A stretch of 28,683 bases of DNA from COMBO-56-21 sp041494275 (GTDB taxonomy: Archaea; Thermoplasmatota; Thermoplasmata; UBA10834): NCBI GenBank assembly GCA_041494275.1, contig JBGQAM010000014.1, positions 1-28,683 on the forward strand. Reading direction: 5' to 3'. Below are positions 15,759-23,383 of this stretch, piece after piece; the first letter of the stretch is position 1, and each line of letters begins with the position of its first letter. The notes under the pieces were generated by a model that ran no database searches, had not been told where the DNA came from, and saw only the letters and a program-made list of their open reading frames with translations. The position numbers were made by a program, and so were the translations under genes.

Positions 15759-16334
15759 ATGAAAGTGCTGGCTATCAACGGGAGCCCGAGGAAGAAAGGG
15801 AACACGCAGCTGATGCTCGATGCCGCCAAGGAGGAGCTCGAGAAAGGCGGCATCCGGGTCGAAGACGTTTCCTTGGCGGACTGCGACATCCGGCCGTGCG
15901 ACGGGTGCGACAAGTGCACCAAGAAGCTTTGGGAGTGCCCCATCAAGGACGATGCCCTCGCGCTCCTGAAGAGGATGGCTTCCTCCGACGGATTGCTGAT
16001 AGGGTCCCCGGTGTACTGGGGAGGAGTCACTGCACAGCTCAAGGCGTTAATCGATAGGTCCACGATTTCCTATCAAGCACATGCGATGAAGGGAAAGGTG
16101 GGCGGGGCGGTCTGCGTCGGCGGCGGAGCGCATGGCGGGCAGGAGCTGACGGTGATGCAGATAGCCACATACTTCTTTATGAGCGAGATGATCGTCGCTG
16201 GCTCGGAAGGAGGGCTCCCCGGAGCGATGGCCCTGGGCAACGCCAAGGGAGAGGTGCTCGAAGACGCCGAGGGACTCAAGAGCGCACGATACGTAGGGAA
16301 GAGGATGGTCGAGCTGATCAAGATGGGCCGTTGA
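15759..16334 (+). CDS. Iron-sulfur flavoprotein (NADPH-dependent FMN reductase family)
   Basis: A 191-residue flavodoxin-fold protein that binds FMN and probably one 4Fe-4S cluster, transferring electrons in the cytosol. The FMN phosphate loop is INGSPRKKGNT (6-16). The compact cysteine motif C47-x2-C50-x2-C53-x6-C60 matches the archaeal iron-sulfur flavoprotein signature. IGSPVYWGGVTAQLKALIDR (81-100) is the second flavin-binding motif. The ATG at 15759 is preceded by AAAGGAG at about 15744-15750; an in-frame GTG at 15735 lacks such a site. It sits 134 bp behind nrdJ. Its electron donor and acceptor are unknown, and a role in feeding the reductase is only speculation. Confidence 0.9.
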   Translation: MKVLAINGSPRKKGNTQLMLDAAKEELEKGGIRVEDVSLADCDIRPCDGCDKCTKKLWECPIKDDALALLKRMASSDGLLIGSPVYWGGVTAQLKALIDRSTISYQAHAMKGKVGGAVCVGGGAHGGQELTVMQIATYFFMSEMIVAGSEGGLPGAMALGNAKGEVLEDAEGLKSARYVGKRMVELIKMGR

Positions 16335-16339
16335 TATCG

Positions 16340-16576
16340 ATGACTTGTTTCGTCGCTCACTTGAAGAAGAAGGGCTATTTCGAACCCCTCGGAATCCTCG
16401 TGACGAAGGAGAACGCGAAGGATATCGAGGAGGAGATCGCAAAGACGGTCGGACTGCAGGGGGAGAACTGTCCAGCGATTTGGAGGGAGACCAAGATCTG
16501 GATAGCCGACCACGAGAAGAAGGCGGTTCTCGACAGGAACCTCCAGAAGAGATTCGCATCGAAACCAGGAGCGTAG
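16340..16576 (+). CDS. Small protein of unknown function downstream of the flavoprotein
   Basis: I do not recognise this 78-residue protein. It is charged and soluble, with a predicted mixed alpha/beta pattern (CFVAHLKKKGYFEPLGILV, then a helix KDIEEEIAKTVG, then ETKIWIADHEKKAVLD). It starts six bases after the flavoprotein stop, or overlaps it as TTGA if the TTG at 16331 is used, so the two are probably translated together. Codon use matches its neighbours and supports a real gene. A redox or accessory role is only suggested by position. Confidence 0.6.
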   Translation: MTCFVAHLKKKGYFEPLGILVTKENAKDIEEEIAKTVGLQGENCPAIWRETKIWIADHEKKAVLDRNLQKRFASKPGA

Positions 16577-16740
16577 CCTACACGCAGTGGAATGTGATGT
16601 CATACACGAGGGCAATCCGGGTTCGTGTGCGGTCGAATGTCCTGCCAGACGAGCCCGGAAACCGACGCGGGGATGGCGATTGAGCATACCGCTGTCCGGC
16701 AGCTCAGGAGCAGGACTTTCGGCCCACCGATGATAAAGAG

Positions 16741-16749
16741 CATATACAT
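16741..16749 (+). promoter_or_regulatory. TATA box for the OB-HD gene
   Basis: CATATACAT lies about 53-61 bp before the ATG at 16802. Transcription near 16770 would leave a short leader ending in the purine-rich ribosome-binding site GAGGGAGAGGA. Confidence 0.45.
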
Positions 16750-16801
16750 ACCGTTGCCGATAACCCGAACAGCAGAAGGCAGGACGAGGGAGAGGAAGCC
16801 G

Positions 16802-17770
16802 ATGGGGTCCAAGCAGTTGATCAGCGAGCTCAAGCCGGGCGACAGGGTGGATAGCTACTTCTCAGTGAACTACAAGAAGCCAGTGACAGACTACAAATAC
16901 GGCGCGATGTTCGAGTTCAGGGTCGCGGACAAGTCGGGCCAGATCACGGTCAAGTACTGGGGCGGCCAGGACAAGCAGGCCGTGCAGCGCGTGTTCGAAA
17001 CGTTCGACAGGGAGCACGTAGTCAGGGTAAAGGGCGAGGTGGCAGAGTACAAGCAAGCCCTCGAGATATCTGTCAGCGAGAAGAATGGCGGTTCCGTCTC
17101 GATGGCGCCTGAGGGCGAGTACGACCTCTCGGAGCTCATCAAGGCCTACGAGAACATAGACGAGATGATGGGTGAGCTTCTGGCGTTCCTAGACGATGTC
17201 AAGGACGAGCACCTGAAGAAGCTCCTAGACAGCTTCTTTGAGGACAAGAATTTCATGGAGGCGTTCGCAGCCGCACCGGCTTCGATAACGCTTCATTCTG
17301 CTGCAGTAGGAGGTCTTCTCTACCACACGATCCATGTGGTCAAGCTGTGCGTCCGAGTGACTGAGCTCCACCCGGAACTCGACAGAGACCTTGTGATTGC
17401 AGGCGCACTCCTGCACGACATAGGCAAGGTCCAGAGCTTCAAGGTCACGAGCAACATCCAGGCGACCGAACAGGGCAATCTCGTCGGCCACATCATACTT
17501 GGAGACCAAGAGCTGCTGGCGCACATTGCCAAGATACCAGAGTTCCCAGAACTGACCGCGTCGAAGCTGAGGCACATACTCCTGGCGCACCACGGCAAGA
17601 AGGAGTGGGGTTCGCCCGTCGAGCCGATGTTTCCAGAGGCGCTCGCCGTGCACGAGGCGGACGACCTTGACGCGAAGCTCGACAATATGATATCCAAGCG
17701 GGAGAACGCGGTCACAGAGGACGACTGGATATGGGACCAGAGGCACGGCCGGCTGATCTATCTCAAGTGA
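16802..17770 (+). CDS. OB-fold plus HD-domain protein, YhaM-like 3'-5' exoribonuclease family
   Basis: A 322-residue protein matching the length and architecture of YhaM: an N-terminal OB-fold (about 13-95, with FEFRVADKSGQITVKYWGG) for nucleic-acid binding, then an HD domain. HD residues seen are H165 and H175 (LHSAAVGGLLYHTIHV), H205-D206 (LLHDIGKV), H230 (LVGHI), H263-H264 (LLAHHGKKEWGSP) and D288. In Bacillus, YhaM degrades RNA and ssDNA from the 3' end; activity here is inferred. A longer reading from 16625 would add 59 residues of unlike composition, whereas ATG 16802 has a GGGAGAGGA ribosome-binding site and the family N-terminus. Confidence 0.88.
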   Translation: MGSKQLISELKPGDRVDSYFSVNYKKPVTDYKYGAMFEFRVADKSGQITVKYWGGQDKQAVQRVFETFDREHVVRVKGEVAEYKQALEISVSEKNGGSVSMAPEGEYDLSELIKAYENIDEMMGELLAFLDDVKDEHLKKLLDSFFEDKNFMEAFAAAPASITLHSAAVGGLLYHTIHVVKLCVRVTELHPELDRDLVIAGALLHDIGKVQSFKVTSNIQATEQGNLVGHIILGDQELLAHIAKIPEFPELTASKLRHILLAHHGKKEWGSPVEPMFPEALAVHEADDLDAKLDNMISKRENAVTEDDWIWDQRHGRLIYLK

Positions 17771-17877
17771 TCTCTTCGCCAGCCTTGGATAGCGGAATGC
17801 CGGAAAAAGGTTAATCTGCGCATAATTACTCATGCAACTCAGAAAGGATACAATCAATCCTCTCGAATGGTGCACCC

Positions 17878-18357
17878 ATGATTCCAGGTTCCGTTGGCAC
17901 TGGTCGCGAGCTCCTCATGGATTCAGATGCTGCAGACCACAAACCGATTGGGGCTGGTCCTCTGACTGGCCGCTTCTCGAACAGGCATGTCCTGCTCGTC
18001 GCGAGCGCCTCGTTTTTCGTGCTGTCGGCCGTTCTTTTCGCTTCGAGCTACATCATGAGCGGAGACGAGGCATCGCAGATAGCGAATCCAGGTCCAGATC
18101 GTACTGCTCAGGCGTTCTTGGTGTTCGGCTGGATCTCCGGCATCGCGGGCTTCCTATTCTTGGTCCTCTCAGTGTACATCTGGCGTGAGGAAAAGAACGC
18201 TCTGGAAACGGCCATGTTCAAGGATGAACCGAGAGACTATGACTTCAATCCCGTCGGCCCTCAGCAGCCCGAAGTCATCAAGGTGAGGTGCAGGTACTGC
18301 GGGACATTGAACGGAGTGCAGGAGAAGAACTGTACTGCGTGCGGTGCGACTCTCTGA
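17878..18357 (+). CDS. Two-helix membrane protein with C-terminal zinc ribbon
   Basis: I do not recognise a named family. The 159-residue protein has two hydrophobic helices, about 36-60 (VLLVASASFFVLSAVLF) and about 79-102 (FLVFGWISGIAGFLFLVLS), and a C-terminal zinc-ribbon C-x2-C...C-x2-C in CRYCGTLN and CTACGATL. Such short membrane proteins with a soluble zinc ribbon are common in Archaea and often uncharacterised. The start may be ATG 17878 or the ATG at 17917, which would remove 13 residues; neither has a clear ribosome-binding site. AT-rich blocks at about 17804-17812 and 17820-17830 may serve as a promoter. Confidence 0.7.
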   Translation: MIPGSVGTGRELLMDSDAADHKPIGAGPLTGRFSNRHVLLVASASFFVLSAVLFASSYIMSGDEASQIANPGPDRTAQAFLVFGWISGIAGFLFLVLSVYIWREEKNALETAMFKDEPRDYDFNPVGPQQPEVIKVRCRYCGTLNGVQEKNCTACGATL

Positions 18358-18388
18358 GGTCGATTCGCATCTAGTCTGCCCATCTTCT

Positions 18389-18434
18389 AGTACACAATTA
18401 TACATCACTGTACGAAAAGGCTATATAGTGTACA
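18389..18434 (+). promoter_or_regulatory. trpB2 promoter with three TRP-box-like sites
   Basis: AGTACA (18389-18394), TGTACG (18409-18414) and TGTACA (18429-18434) recur at exactly 20-bp intervals, on one face of the helix. The TATA box CTATATAG (18421-18428) sits between the last two. In Methanothermobacter the repressor TrpY binds TGTACA boxes at the trp operon and trpB2, so this is a strong candidate for an equivalent tryptophan-responsive operator. The regulator gene itself is not in the window. Confidence 0.6.
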
Positions 18435-18462
18435 GCATTTCCTGGTGTCCAGAGGGATTGAT

Positions 18463-19764
18463 TTGAAACCCGTCAAGACGGAATTAACGCCCGAAGAGAT
18501 GCCAAGGAAATGGTACAACATACTGCCCGACCTACCGGAGCCACTAGCTCCCCCATTGAACCCGGCGACGAAGAAGCCCATTTCGCCGACAGACCTTGAG
18601 GCGCTCTTCCCCAAAGCGCTGATTGCGCAGGAGATGTCCGCTGACCATTACATCGACATCCCGGAAGAGGTTCTCCAAGGGTACATGATGGTCAACAGGC
18701 CGAGCCCGCTTCAGAGAGCGATCGGCCTTGAGAAGGCGCTCAATACCCCTGCGAAGATCTACTTCAAGAGAGAAGATCTCAGCCCTGCCGGTAGCCACAA
18801 GACTAACACTTCCCTAGCCCAGGCGTACTACAACATGAAGCAGGGCGTCGAGAACCTGACCACGGAGACAGGTGCAGGTCAGTGGGGGACCGCACTCGCT
18901 CTTGCATGCAACCACTTCGGTCTGAACTGCAAGGTGTTCATGGTCCGCGCATCGTACGACCAAAAGCCGTACAGACGTGAGATGATGAGGGTCTATGGAG
19001 CCGAGGTCAACCCATCTCCAAGCAACCTGACCGAGTTCGGAAAGAAGATGCTCGCCAAGGATCCGAAACATCCAGGCTCCCTCGGGATTGCGATAAGCGA
19101 GGCGATGGAGACGGCGCTCAAGGACGGGAACACGAAGTACAGCCTCGGCAGCGTCCTGAACCACGTGATGCTCCATCAGACGATCATCGGCGAGGAGACG
19201 CTCCTGCAGTTCAAGAAGCTGGATGAGGAGCCGGACTACATGGTAGGCTGCGTCGGCGGAGGTTCGAACTTCGCCGGATTCACGTTCCCAGCGATCGGCC
19301 AGAAGCTGAAGAAGAAGATGAACACTGAGTTCATCGCGGTCGAACCCACTGTAGTCCCGAGCTTGACAAGCGGGAAGTATGAATACGACTTCGGAGACAC
19401 CGCAGGCATGACTCCTCTACTCCTGATGTACACGCTGGGCCACGACTTCGTGCCGTCGCCCATACACGCAGGAGGCCTGAGATACCATGGGGCAGCGCCC
19501 ACAGTGAGCCTGCTTGTGAATAAGAAGGTCGTCAGGCCTGTGTCATACCAGCAGAAGGAGGTCTTCGGCGCCGCCATGATGTTCGCGAGGGCCGAGGGCA
19601 TAATCCCCGCGCCCGAGACAGCCCACGCGATCAAGGCCGTGGTAGACCTGGCGCTCGAGGCCAAGAAGAATAACGAGAAGAAGATCATAGCAATGAATTT
19701 CTCGGGACATGGCCTGTTGGACTTGGGAGGATACCAGCAATACCTTGATGGAAAGATGACCTGA
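18463..19764 (+). CDS. trpB2: TrpB2-type tryptophan synthase beta chain
   Basis: PLP enzyme that condenses serine with indole to give tryptophan; TrpB2 forms are longer than TrpB1, usually work without TrpA and may salvage indole. The 433-residue length, the N-terminal EMPRKWYNILPDLPEPLAPPL segment and the insert before RPSPLQRA are typical of TrpB2. The PLP lysine is K113 (GSHKTNTS), the catalytic glutamate E135 (TTETGAGQWG), and the phosphate-binding loop is GCVGGGSN. I chose TTG 18463 because AGAGGG lies six bases upstream. A GTG at 18445 is in frame but falls about where transcription should begin, so a leaderless longer form is possible. There is no trpA nearby. It converges on the next gene with a 3-bp gap. 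Confidence 0.95.
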   Translation: MKPVKTELTPEEMPRKWYNILPDLPEPLAPPLNPATKKPISPTDLEALFPKALIAQEMSADHYIDIPEEVLQGYMMVNRPSPLQRAIGLEKALNTPAKIYFKREDLSPAGSHKTNTSLAQAYYNMKQGVENLTTETGAGQWGTALALACNHFGLNCKVFMVRASYDQKPYRREMMRVYGAEVNPSPSNLTEFGKKMLAKDPKHPGSLGIAISEAMETALKDGNTKYSLGSVLNHVMLHQTIIGEETLLQFKKLDEEPDYMVGCVGGGSNFAGFTFPAIGQKLKKKMNTEFIAVEPTVVPSLTSGKYEYDFGDTAGMTPLLLMYTLGHDFVPSPIHAGGLRYHGAAPTVSLLVNKKVVRPVSYQQKEVFGAAMMFARAEGIIPAPETAHAIKAVVDLALEAKKNNEKKIIAMNFSGHGLLDLGGYQQYLDGKMT

Positions 19765-19767
19765 GGC

Positions 19768-20253
19768 TCAGGCGAAATAGCCGTCCTGAGTCTCCCTCAG
19801 GCTCCTGTACGCAGTCCTGTACTCCGGACGCTCCATGAGAACCTTCACGCTTCTCTCGAGCTCGATATCGAGGTTGTCCTGTCTTGACGCGTAGTACTCC
19901 CGCCTGAGGAGATCGGAGATGTCGGACGAGTACTGCTGCATGCCGAACATGATGACCGAATACGCGGATGGAGTCCTCGACATCACGTTCAATGGAGTGG
20001 GGGAGCCTCCTTTGATGACGTCGAGCAGATCTGGTGAAGGGCCTCCGACCTCCCGAGCTACCGCTGCCATCTTCTTTGGGGCGATCTCCAGAGACTTGAT
20101 CTGGAAGACCTTCTCGTCGGTGAAGATGAATGTGTCGTACTCTGAAGTCACATGGTTCCTACCCGAAAGTGCACGCCAGTCCTGTTTTCTCTCGCTCGTG
20201 TCGTAGCGTCCCTTCAGGTAGACCATGAACTCGTCTATGCCGTGGAATTCCAT
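19768..20253 (-). CDS. Conserved-looking protein of unknown function
   Basis: I do not recognise this 161-residue soluble protein. It has a charged N-terminal half with alternating strands (YDTFIFTDEKVFQIKSLEI), a central GGSPTPLNVMSRTPSAYSV segment and a helical C-terminal half (ISDLLRREYYASRQDNLDIELERSVKVLM). No catalytic motif, membrane segment or metal site is evident. The ATG at 20253 has GAGATGG just upstream. It ends 3 bp from the convergent trpB2 and lies downstream of purC on the same strand, so co-transcription with purC is possible. Codon use and composition support a real gene. Confidence 0.7.
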   Translation of the reverse strand: MEFHGIDEFMVYLKGRYDTSERKQDWRALSGRNHVTSEYDTFIFTDEKVFQIKSLEIAPKKMAAVAREVGGPSPDLLDVIKGGSPTPLNVMSRTPSAYSVIMFGMQQYSSDISDLLRREYYASRQDNLDIELERSVKVLMERPEYRTAYRSLRETQDGYFA

Positions 20254-20322
20254 ACCATCTCAGACGAGTAGCTGAACTCTGCCATTAACCTTTCGGAGGT
20301 CTCTGTCCGATCGTCGCGAAAA

Positions 20323-20394
20323 TCATCTGTAGCTCTCGCCCGTGATTCGCTCGAACATGTCTATGTAGAGTTCCGAGATCTCCTTGATCTTCGT
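20323..20394 (-). pseudogene. Post-stop continuation of purC in the same frame
   Basis: Directly after the purC TAG (20395-20397) the same frame stays open for 23 codons to a TGA at 20323-20325. Its translation includes SELYIDMFERITGE, which closely follows the C-terminal helix expected of long-type PurC proteins. The stretch therefore looks like the former or still-translated end of purC rather than a separate gene. Confidence 0.6.
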
Positions 20395-21225
20395 CTACGG
20401 AAGAGACGGTATCCTGGGTTCCGCCTTTCCCATCTTCCTTGCTTCCATCAGCTTGTCATAGTAGCCCAGCTGCCTGTAATGCTGCCTGACATTCTCCTTG
20501 CTGAGCTCGGTGAACTGTCCCTTTGAGTAGCTCTCCCAGTCCCACCACCGGTCCTCATCAGCAGTGCCAAAGGAGTCGACTATCATCAACTTCCTCTCTT
20601 CGTCGAATGCGTACTCCTTCTTGCCGTCAACGTGGATGAGGTCTCGCTTCTCAACTTCCTCAGCGATCTTCTCGTCAATCCTCAGCGCAGAATCGACGAT
20701 GGAGTCGTATTCGCTGGCACTCAGCCCCGCGATCTTCACCGCCTCTCTCTTCGTGAGAAGCCGGTCGACCTTATCCAACTTAGTCGTGAACTCCAGGAAG
20801 GGCTCTGGGAGCTTGTCCCCATACCTGACTTCCTTTGTTGCCTTGAACCCCAGCTTGGCTGGCTTGACCTCGCCGTTTCGGACCCTGTCCCACAACGAAC
20901 CGGCTACATAGTGACGGGATATGACTTCGAGAGGAATCAGGTAGTTCGTCGATTTCCTGTTGATCTTCGCGTACGGGAGGATATCGACCCTATGGACTCT
21001 CATCCTGTTCGGAGGAATGAGTTCTGTGAAATGCGATTTGATACCGCAGGACCTAGCAACTTGGAACCAAAACGCGCTAGATCTGCAGAGAGTCTCGCCC
21101 TTGTGCGGGATGAGCGACGGGATGACCTTGTCAAAGACGGATATCTTATCTGAGAACACGAACTCTAGCGAGTGGGCGTCGACCTCGTATACGTCTTTGA
21201 CCTTTCCCTGACGAATCAGTTTCAT
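20395..21225 (-). CDS. purC: SAICAR synthetase (PurC), ending at an in-frame TAG
   Basis: Catalyses the ATP-dependent joining of aspartate to CAIR in purine biosynthesis. The 276-residue reading begins MKLIRQGKVKDVYEV, the family start, with FSDKISVFDKVIPSLIPHKGE, NRMRVHRVDILPYA and LEVISRHYVAGSLWDR as the nucleotide and substrate regions, and LMIVDSFGTADEDRWWD near the end. The reading stops after PRIPSLP, where relatives usually continue with a terminal helix; that helix is encoded beyond the TAG in the same frame. I chose ATG 21225 over a TTG at 21279 because a TATA-like ACATTAAGAA (21255-21264) lies between them. The catalytic core is complete, so the short form may still function. Confidence 0.9.
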   Translation of the reverse strand: MKLIRQGKVKDVYEVDAHSLEFVFSDKISVFDKVIPSLIPHKGETLCRSSAFWFQVARSCGIKSHFTELIPPNRMRVHRVDILPYAKINRKSTNYLIPLEVISRHYVAGSLWDRVRNGEVKPAKLGFKATKEVRYGDKLPEPFLEFTTKLDKVDRLLTKREAVKIAGLSASEYDSIVDSALRIDEKIAEEVEKRDLIHVDGKKEYAFDEERKLMIVDSFGTADEDRWWDWESYSKGQFTELSKENVRQHYRQLGYYDKLMEARKMGKAEPRIPSLP

Positions 21226-21254
21226 AGCGTCAGTCGGCTTGTAAACGATGTTTG

Positions 21255-21264
21255 TTCTTAATGT
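21255..21264 (-). promoter_or_regulatory. TATA-like element for purC
   Basis: ACATTAAGAA on the minus strand is centred about 35 bp before the purC ATG at 21225, giving a leader of about ten bases. It supports the shorter PurC start. Confidence 0.4.
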
Positions 21265-21305
21265 TTTGGGTGGTGACAACCGCTGCTGATTTCACACACA
21301 ATCCT

Positions 21306-21357
21306 AAGGAGGACATCCCGCTTGAGGTTGGTAGCCTCAAAATCATTAAGCTTCTAG
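21306..21357 (+). promoter_or_regulatory. Possible leader peptide and hairpin before the aminotransferase
   Basis: A full-strength ribosome-binding site, AAGGAGGA (21306-21313), stands eight bases before a TTG at 21322 that opens an eleven-codon frame ending in TAG (21355-21357). The start of that frame forms a perfect hairpin, TTGAGG (21322-21327) with CCTCAA (21335-21340). It lies 35 bp before the aminotransferase ATG. A TATA-like block at 21341-21352 might instead place the transcript start downstream of it, in which case the leader would not be transcribed. Confidence 0.3.
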
Positions 21358-21391
21358 CAACTGCTCAACCGACACGGCAGAGGATGGCGAG

Positions 21392-22681
21392 ATGGCCATG
21401 AATCTGGCGAGACACTTTTCCGAAAGAACCAAGGAGATGCGCGCTTCCGAGGTCAGGGAACTGCTGAAGCTGTTGCAGGTCCCAGACATGATCTCATTTG
21501 CTGGAGGCTTCCCGAATCCTGAGTCGTTTCCGACAGACCTCATCCGGGAGATCCTTGTCGATGTTCTCAAGAAGGACGGAGCGCAGGCGCTCCAGTACGG
21601 GATCACGGAGGGATACGCCCCCCTCAGAGAGAGCGTCGCGGAGCGGATGAAGAAGAGAGGCATCGACGTTTCGAAAGAGAACGTCCTCATCGTGAGTGGA
21701 TCGCAGCAAGCCATCGACTTGATGGGCAAGATATTCATCGACCCTAAGGACACGATCGTGATCTCGGCCCCAACATATCTCGCGGCACTGACAAACTGGG
21801 CGATCATGCAGGCTACCTTCGAGTCCGTCCCAATCGATCACGAAAACATGCGAATGGACATCTTCGAGGAGAGGGTGAAGAAGCTGAGCAAGAGAGCAAA
21901 TCCTCCTGAGATAGTCTACGTCCTGCCCAATTTCCAGAATCCTGCTGGCGTCACGATGCCAGAGAAAAACAGGAAGAAGCTGGTCGACATGGCCTCCGAG
22001 TATGATTTCATCGTGCTCGAGGACGATCCCTACGGAGACCTCCGATACGAAGGAGACCCCATCCCTCCGTTGAAACACTGGGACGACGAGGGAAGAGTTG
22101 TTTACATCAGCTCCTTCTCGAAGATACTCGCCCCAGGTCTGCGGGTAGGATGGGTCGTCGCCGACCCTGAGATACTGAAAAAGCTGATAATAGCAAAACA
22201 ATCAGCCGATGTATGCACGAACATCCTCGGACAGAGGATAGCGCATGAGTATATCGTGAGGGGGCACATCGACCCGCAAATCGAGAAAATCAAACAGCTG
22301 TACAAACGCAAGATGCGACTGATGCTGTCCGGCATGGACGAGTTCATGCCCAAAGGGATCGAATGGACAAGACCCGAAGGCGGCATGTTCCTCTGGGTGA
22401 CACTCCCGGAACTGATGGATTCCGCGGAGCTTCTACAAAAGGCGCTGAAGAAGAGAGTGGCGTTCGTCCCTGGGAAGGCGTTCTTCGCGGACCCGAAGGA
22501 TGGCATCAACACGCTGAGGCTCAACTTCACGCATCCTTCTGACACCATGATAACTGAAGGACTTCGAAGACTCGGCTCGGTGCTGAACCAGGAGATCGTG
22601 TCCACGTGGGACAAGTCAAAGGATACAGAAGAGCGGAAGATGGAGGATGCCGTCCGCCGCTCGCTCCTCGGCAAGTCCTAG
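21392..22681 (+). CDS. PLP-dependent class I/II aminotransferase (2-aminoadipate/LysN-like group)
   Basis: Fold-type I aminotransferase of 429 residues. The PLP lysine is K244 in SSFSKILAPGLRVGW, with N183 (QNPAG), D211 and Y214 (EDDPYGDLRY) and R251 completing cofactor binding. The N-terminal MISFAGGFPNPESFP and ALQYGITEGYAPLRE segments are typical of the group containing 2-aminoadipate, aromatic and branched-chain aminotransferases. The exact substrate cannot be read from sequence; no biosynthetic partner is adjacent. The ATG at 21392 has GAGGATG just upstream. Its TAG stop shares a CTAG with the convergent KaiC-like gene. Confidence 0.92.
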   Translation: MAMNLARHFSERTKEMRASEVRELLKLLQVPDMISFAGGFPNPESFPTDLIREILVDVLKKDGAQALQYGITEGYAPLRESVAERMKKRGIDVSKENVLIVSGSQQAIDLMGKIFIDPKDTIVISAPTYLAALTNWAIMQATFESVPIDHENMRMDIFEERVKKLSKRANPPEIVYVLPNFQNPAGVTMPEKNRKKLVDMASEYDFIVLEDDPYGDLRYEGDPIPPLKHWDDEGRVVYISSFSKILAPGLRVGWVVADPEILKKLIIAKQSADVCTNILGQRIAHEYIVRGHIDPQIEKIKQLYKRKMRLMLSGMDEFMPKGIEWTRPEGGMFLWVTLPELMDSAELLQKALKKRVAFVPGKAFFADPKDGINTLRLNFTHPSDTMITEGLRRLGSVLNQEIVSTWDKSKDTEERKMEDAVRRSLLGKS

Positions 22682-23379
22682 AAGACCTCTGCACCCGCAT
22701 GCACGACGATGCCTTTGTCGGTGATAGAGTATGGCTTGACGCGCCTGGAATGGTTCGTCCTCCTCATCTTCAGGATCCTCACCGTCAGCTGGACATCGCC
22801 GCCCTCTTTGCTTTCATCAGACTGAAGGAGCAGAACGCCGTCAGCCGTGTACTCCGCCAGACCGTCCCTGGATGACCTAGGGTTCTCATCCTTGACTTCG
22901 GCTGTCAGAAGGACTGTGGCTCCGGTGCTGCGCAGAAGCTGACACAGATTGAAGAGGTTGGATCGGCGCTCATTCTCGTCAGTGAACATCATGTTGAGCA
23001 GGGAAACGGAGTCGAGCACGACCCTCTTGGCGCCGAAGGATTTGATGAACTTGGGGAGTTCGCTCTTGATTCGGACAATCGTGGTCTTCGCATCTGACGG
23101 TTCGAGTTTGAATAGCCCGAGCTTCTTCTTGTCAATAGAGCCTGAGAGATCCCAGCCGAACGAGGACGCGTTCTTGGTAATTGAGTCCTTGTCTTCCTCG
23201 AGCGAGATGAAAATGCAAGGTTCCTCGTGCTTCAAACCCTCAACCAAGAACTGGAGACCCAAAGTTGTCTTGCCCGTTCCGAAGGATCCCATCACCACCA
23301 CGATGTGGTTCTCGGGCAGCCCGCCCTGAAGCATCTCGTCCAGACCATCGATTCCCGTCCTAACCCTGCTAACTGCCAT
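22678..23379 (-). CDS. KaiC-domain ATPase, intact
   Basis: A 233-residue single KaiC domain with every motif in place: TGIDGLDEMLQGGLPE opening, Walker A GSFGTGKTT (31-39), paired glutamates SLEED (61-62) and Walker B RVVLDS (119-124). It is the second gene of a two-gene minus-strand unit, four bases after the stop of the degenerate KaiC-like gene. I chose ATG 23379, which has GGGATGAT upstream and gives the family N-terminus; a GTG at 23394 would overlap the preceding gene. The pair suggests a hetero-oligomer with one active and one inactive subunit. The process served is unknown. Confidence 0.88.
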   Translation of the reverse strand: MAVSRVRTGIDGLDEMLQGGLPENHIVVVMGSFGTGKTTLGLQFLVEGLKHEEPCIFISLEEDKDSITKNASSFGWDLSGSIDKKKLGLFKLEPSDAKTTIVRIKSELPKFIKSFGAKRVVLDSVSLLNMMFTDENERRSNLFNLCQLLRSTGATVLLTAEVKDENPRSSRDGLAEYTADGVLLLQSDESKEGGDVQLTVRILKMRRTNHSRRVKPYSITDKGIVVHAGAEVF

Positions 23380-23383
23380 AGGA

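Noticed and set aside
15341..16063. Antisense frame of 240 codons across the end of nrdJ and the flavoprotein
   Set aside because: It runs opposite to two well-supported genes and is rich in Ser, Arg and Pro as shadow frames are.
16604..16628. Inverted repeat ACACGA/TCGTGT after the small gene as a terminator
   Set aside because: The stem is only six bases with a 13-base loop and no T-run follows.
16625..16801. N-terminal extension of the OB-HD protein
   Set aside because: The extra 59 residues do not resemble the family, contain the probable TATA box and precede a clear ribosome-binding site for ATG 16802.
20395..20397. Pyrrolysine as the certain explanation for the purC TAG
   Set aside because: TAG serves as a normal stop in many genes of this window and no pyl gene is visible, so pyrrolysine remains only one of several options.
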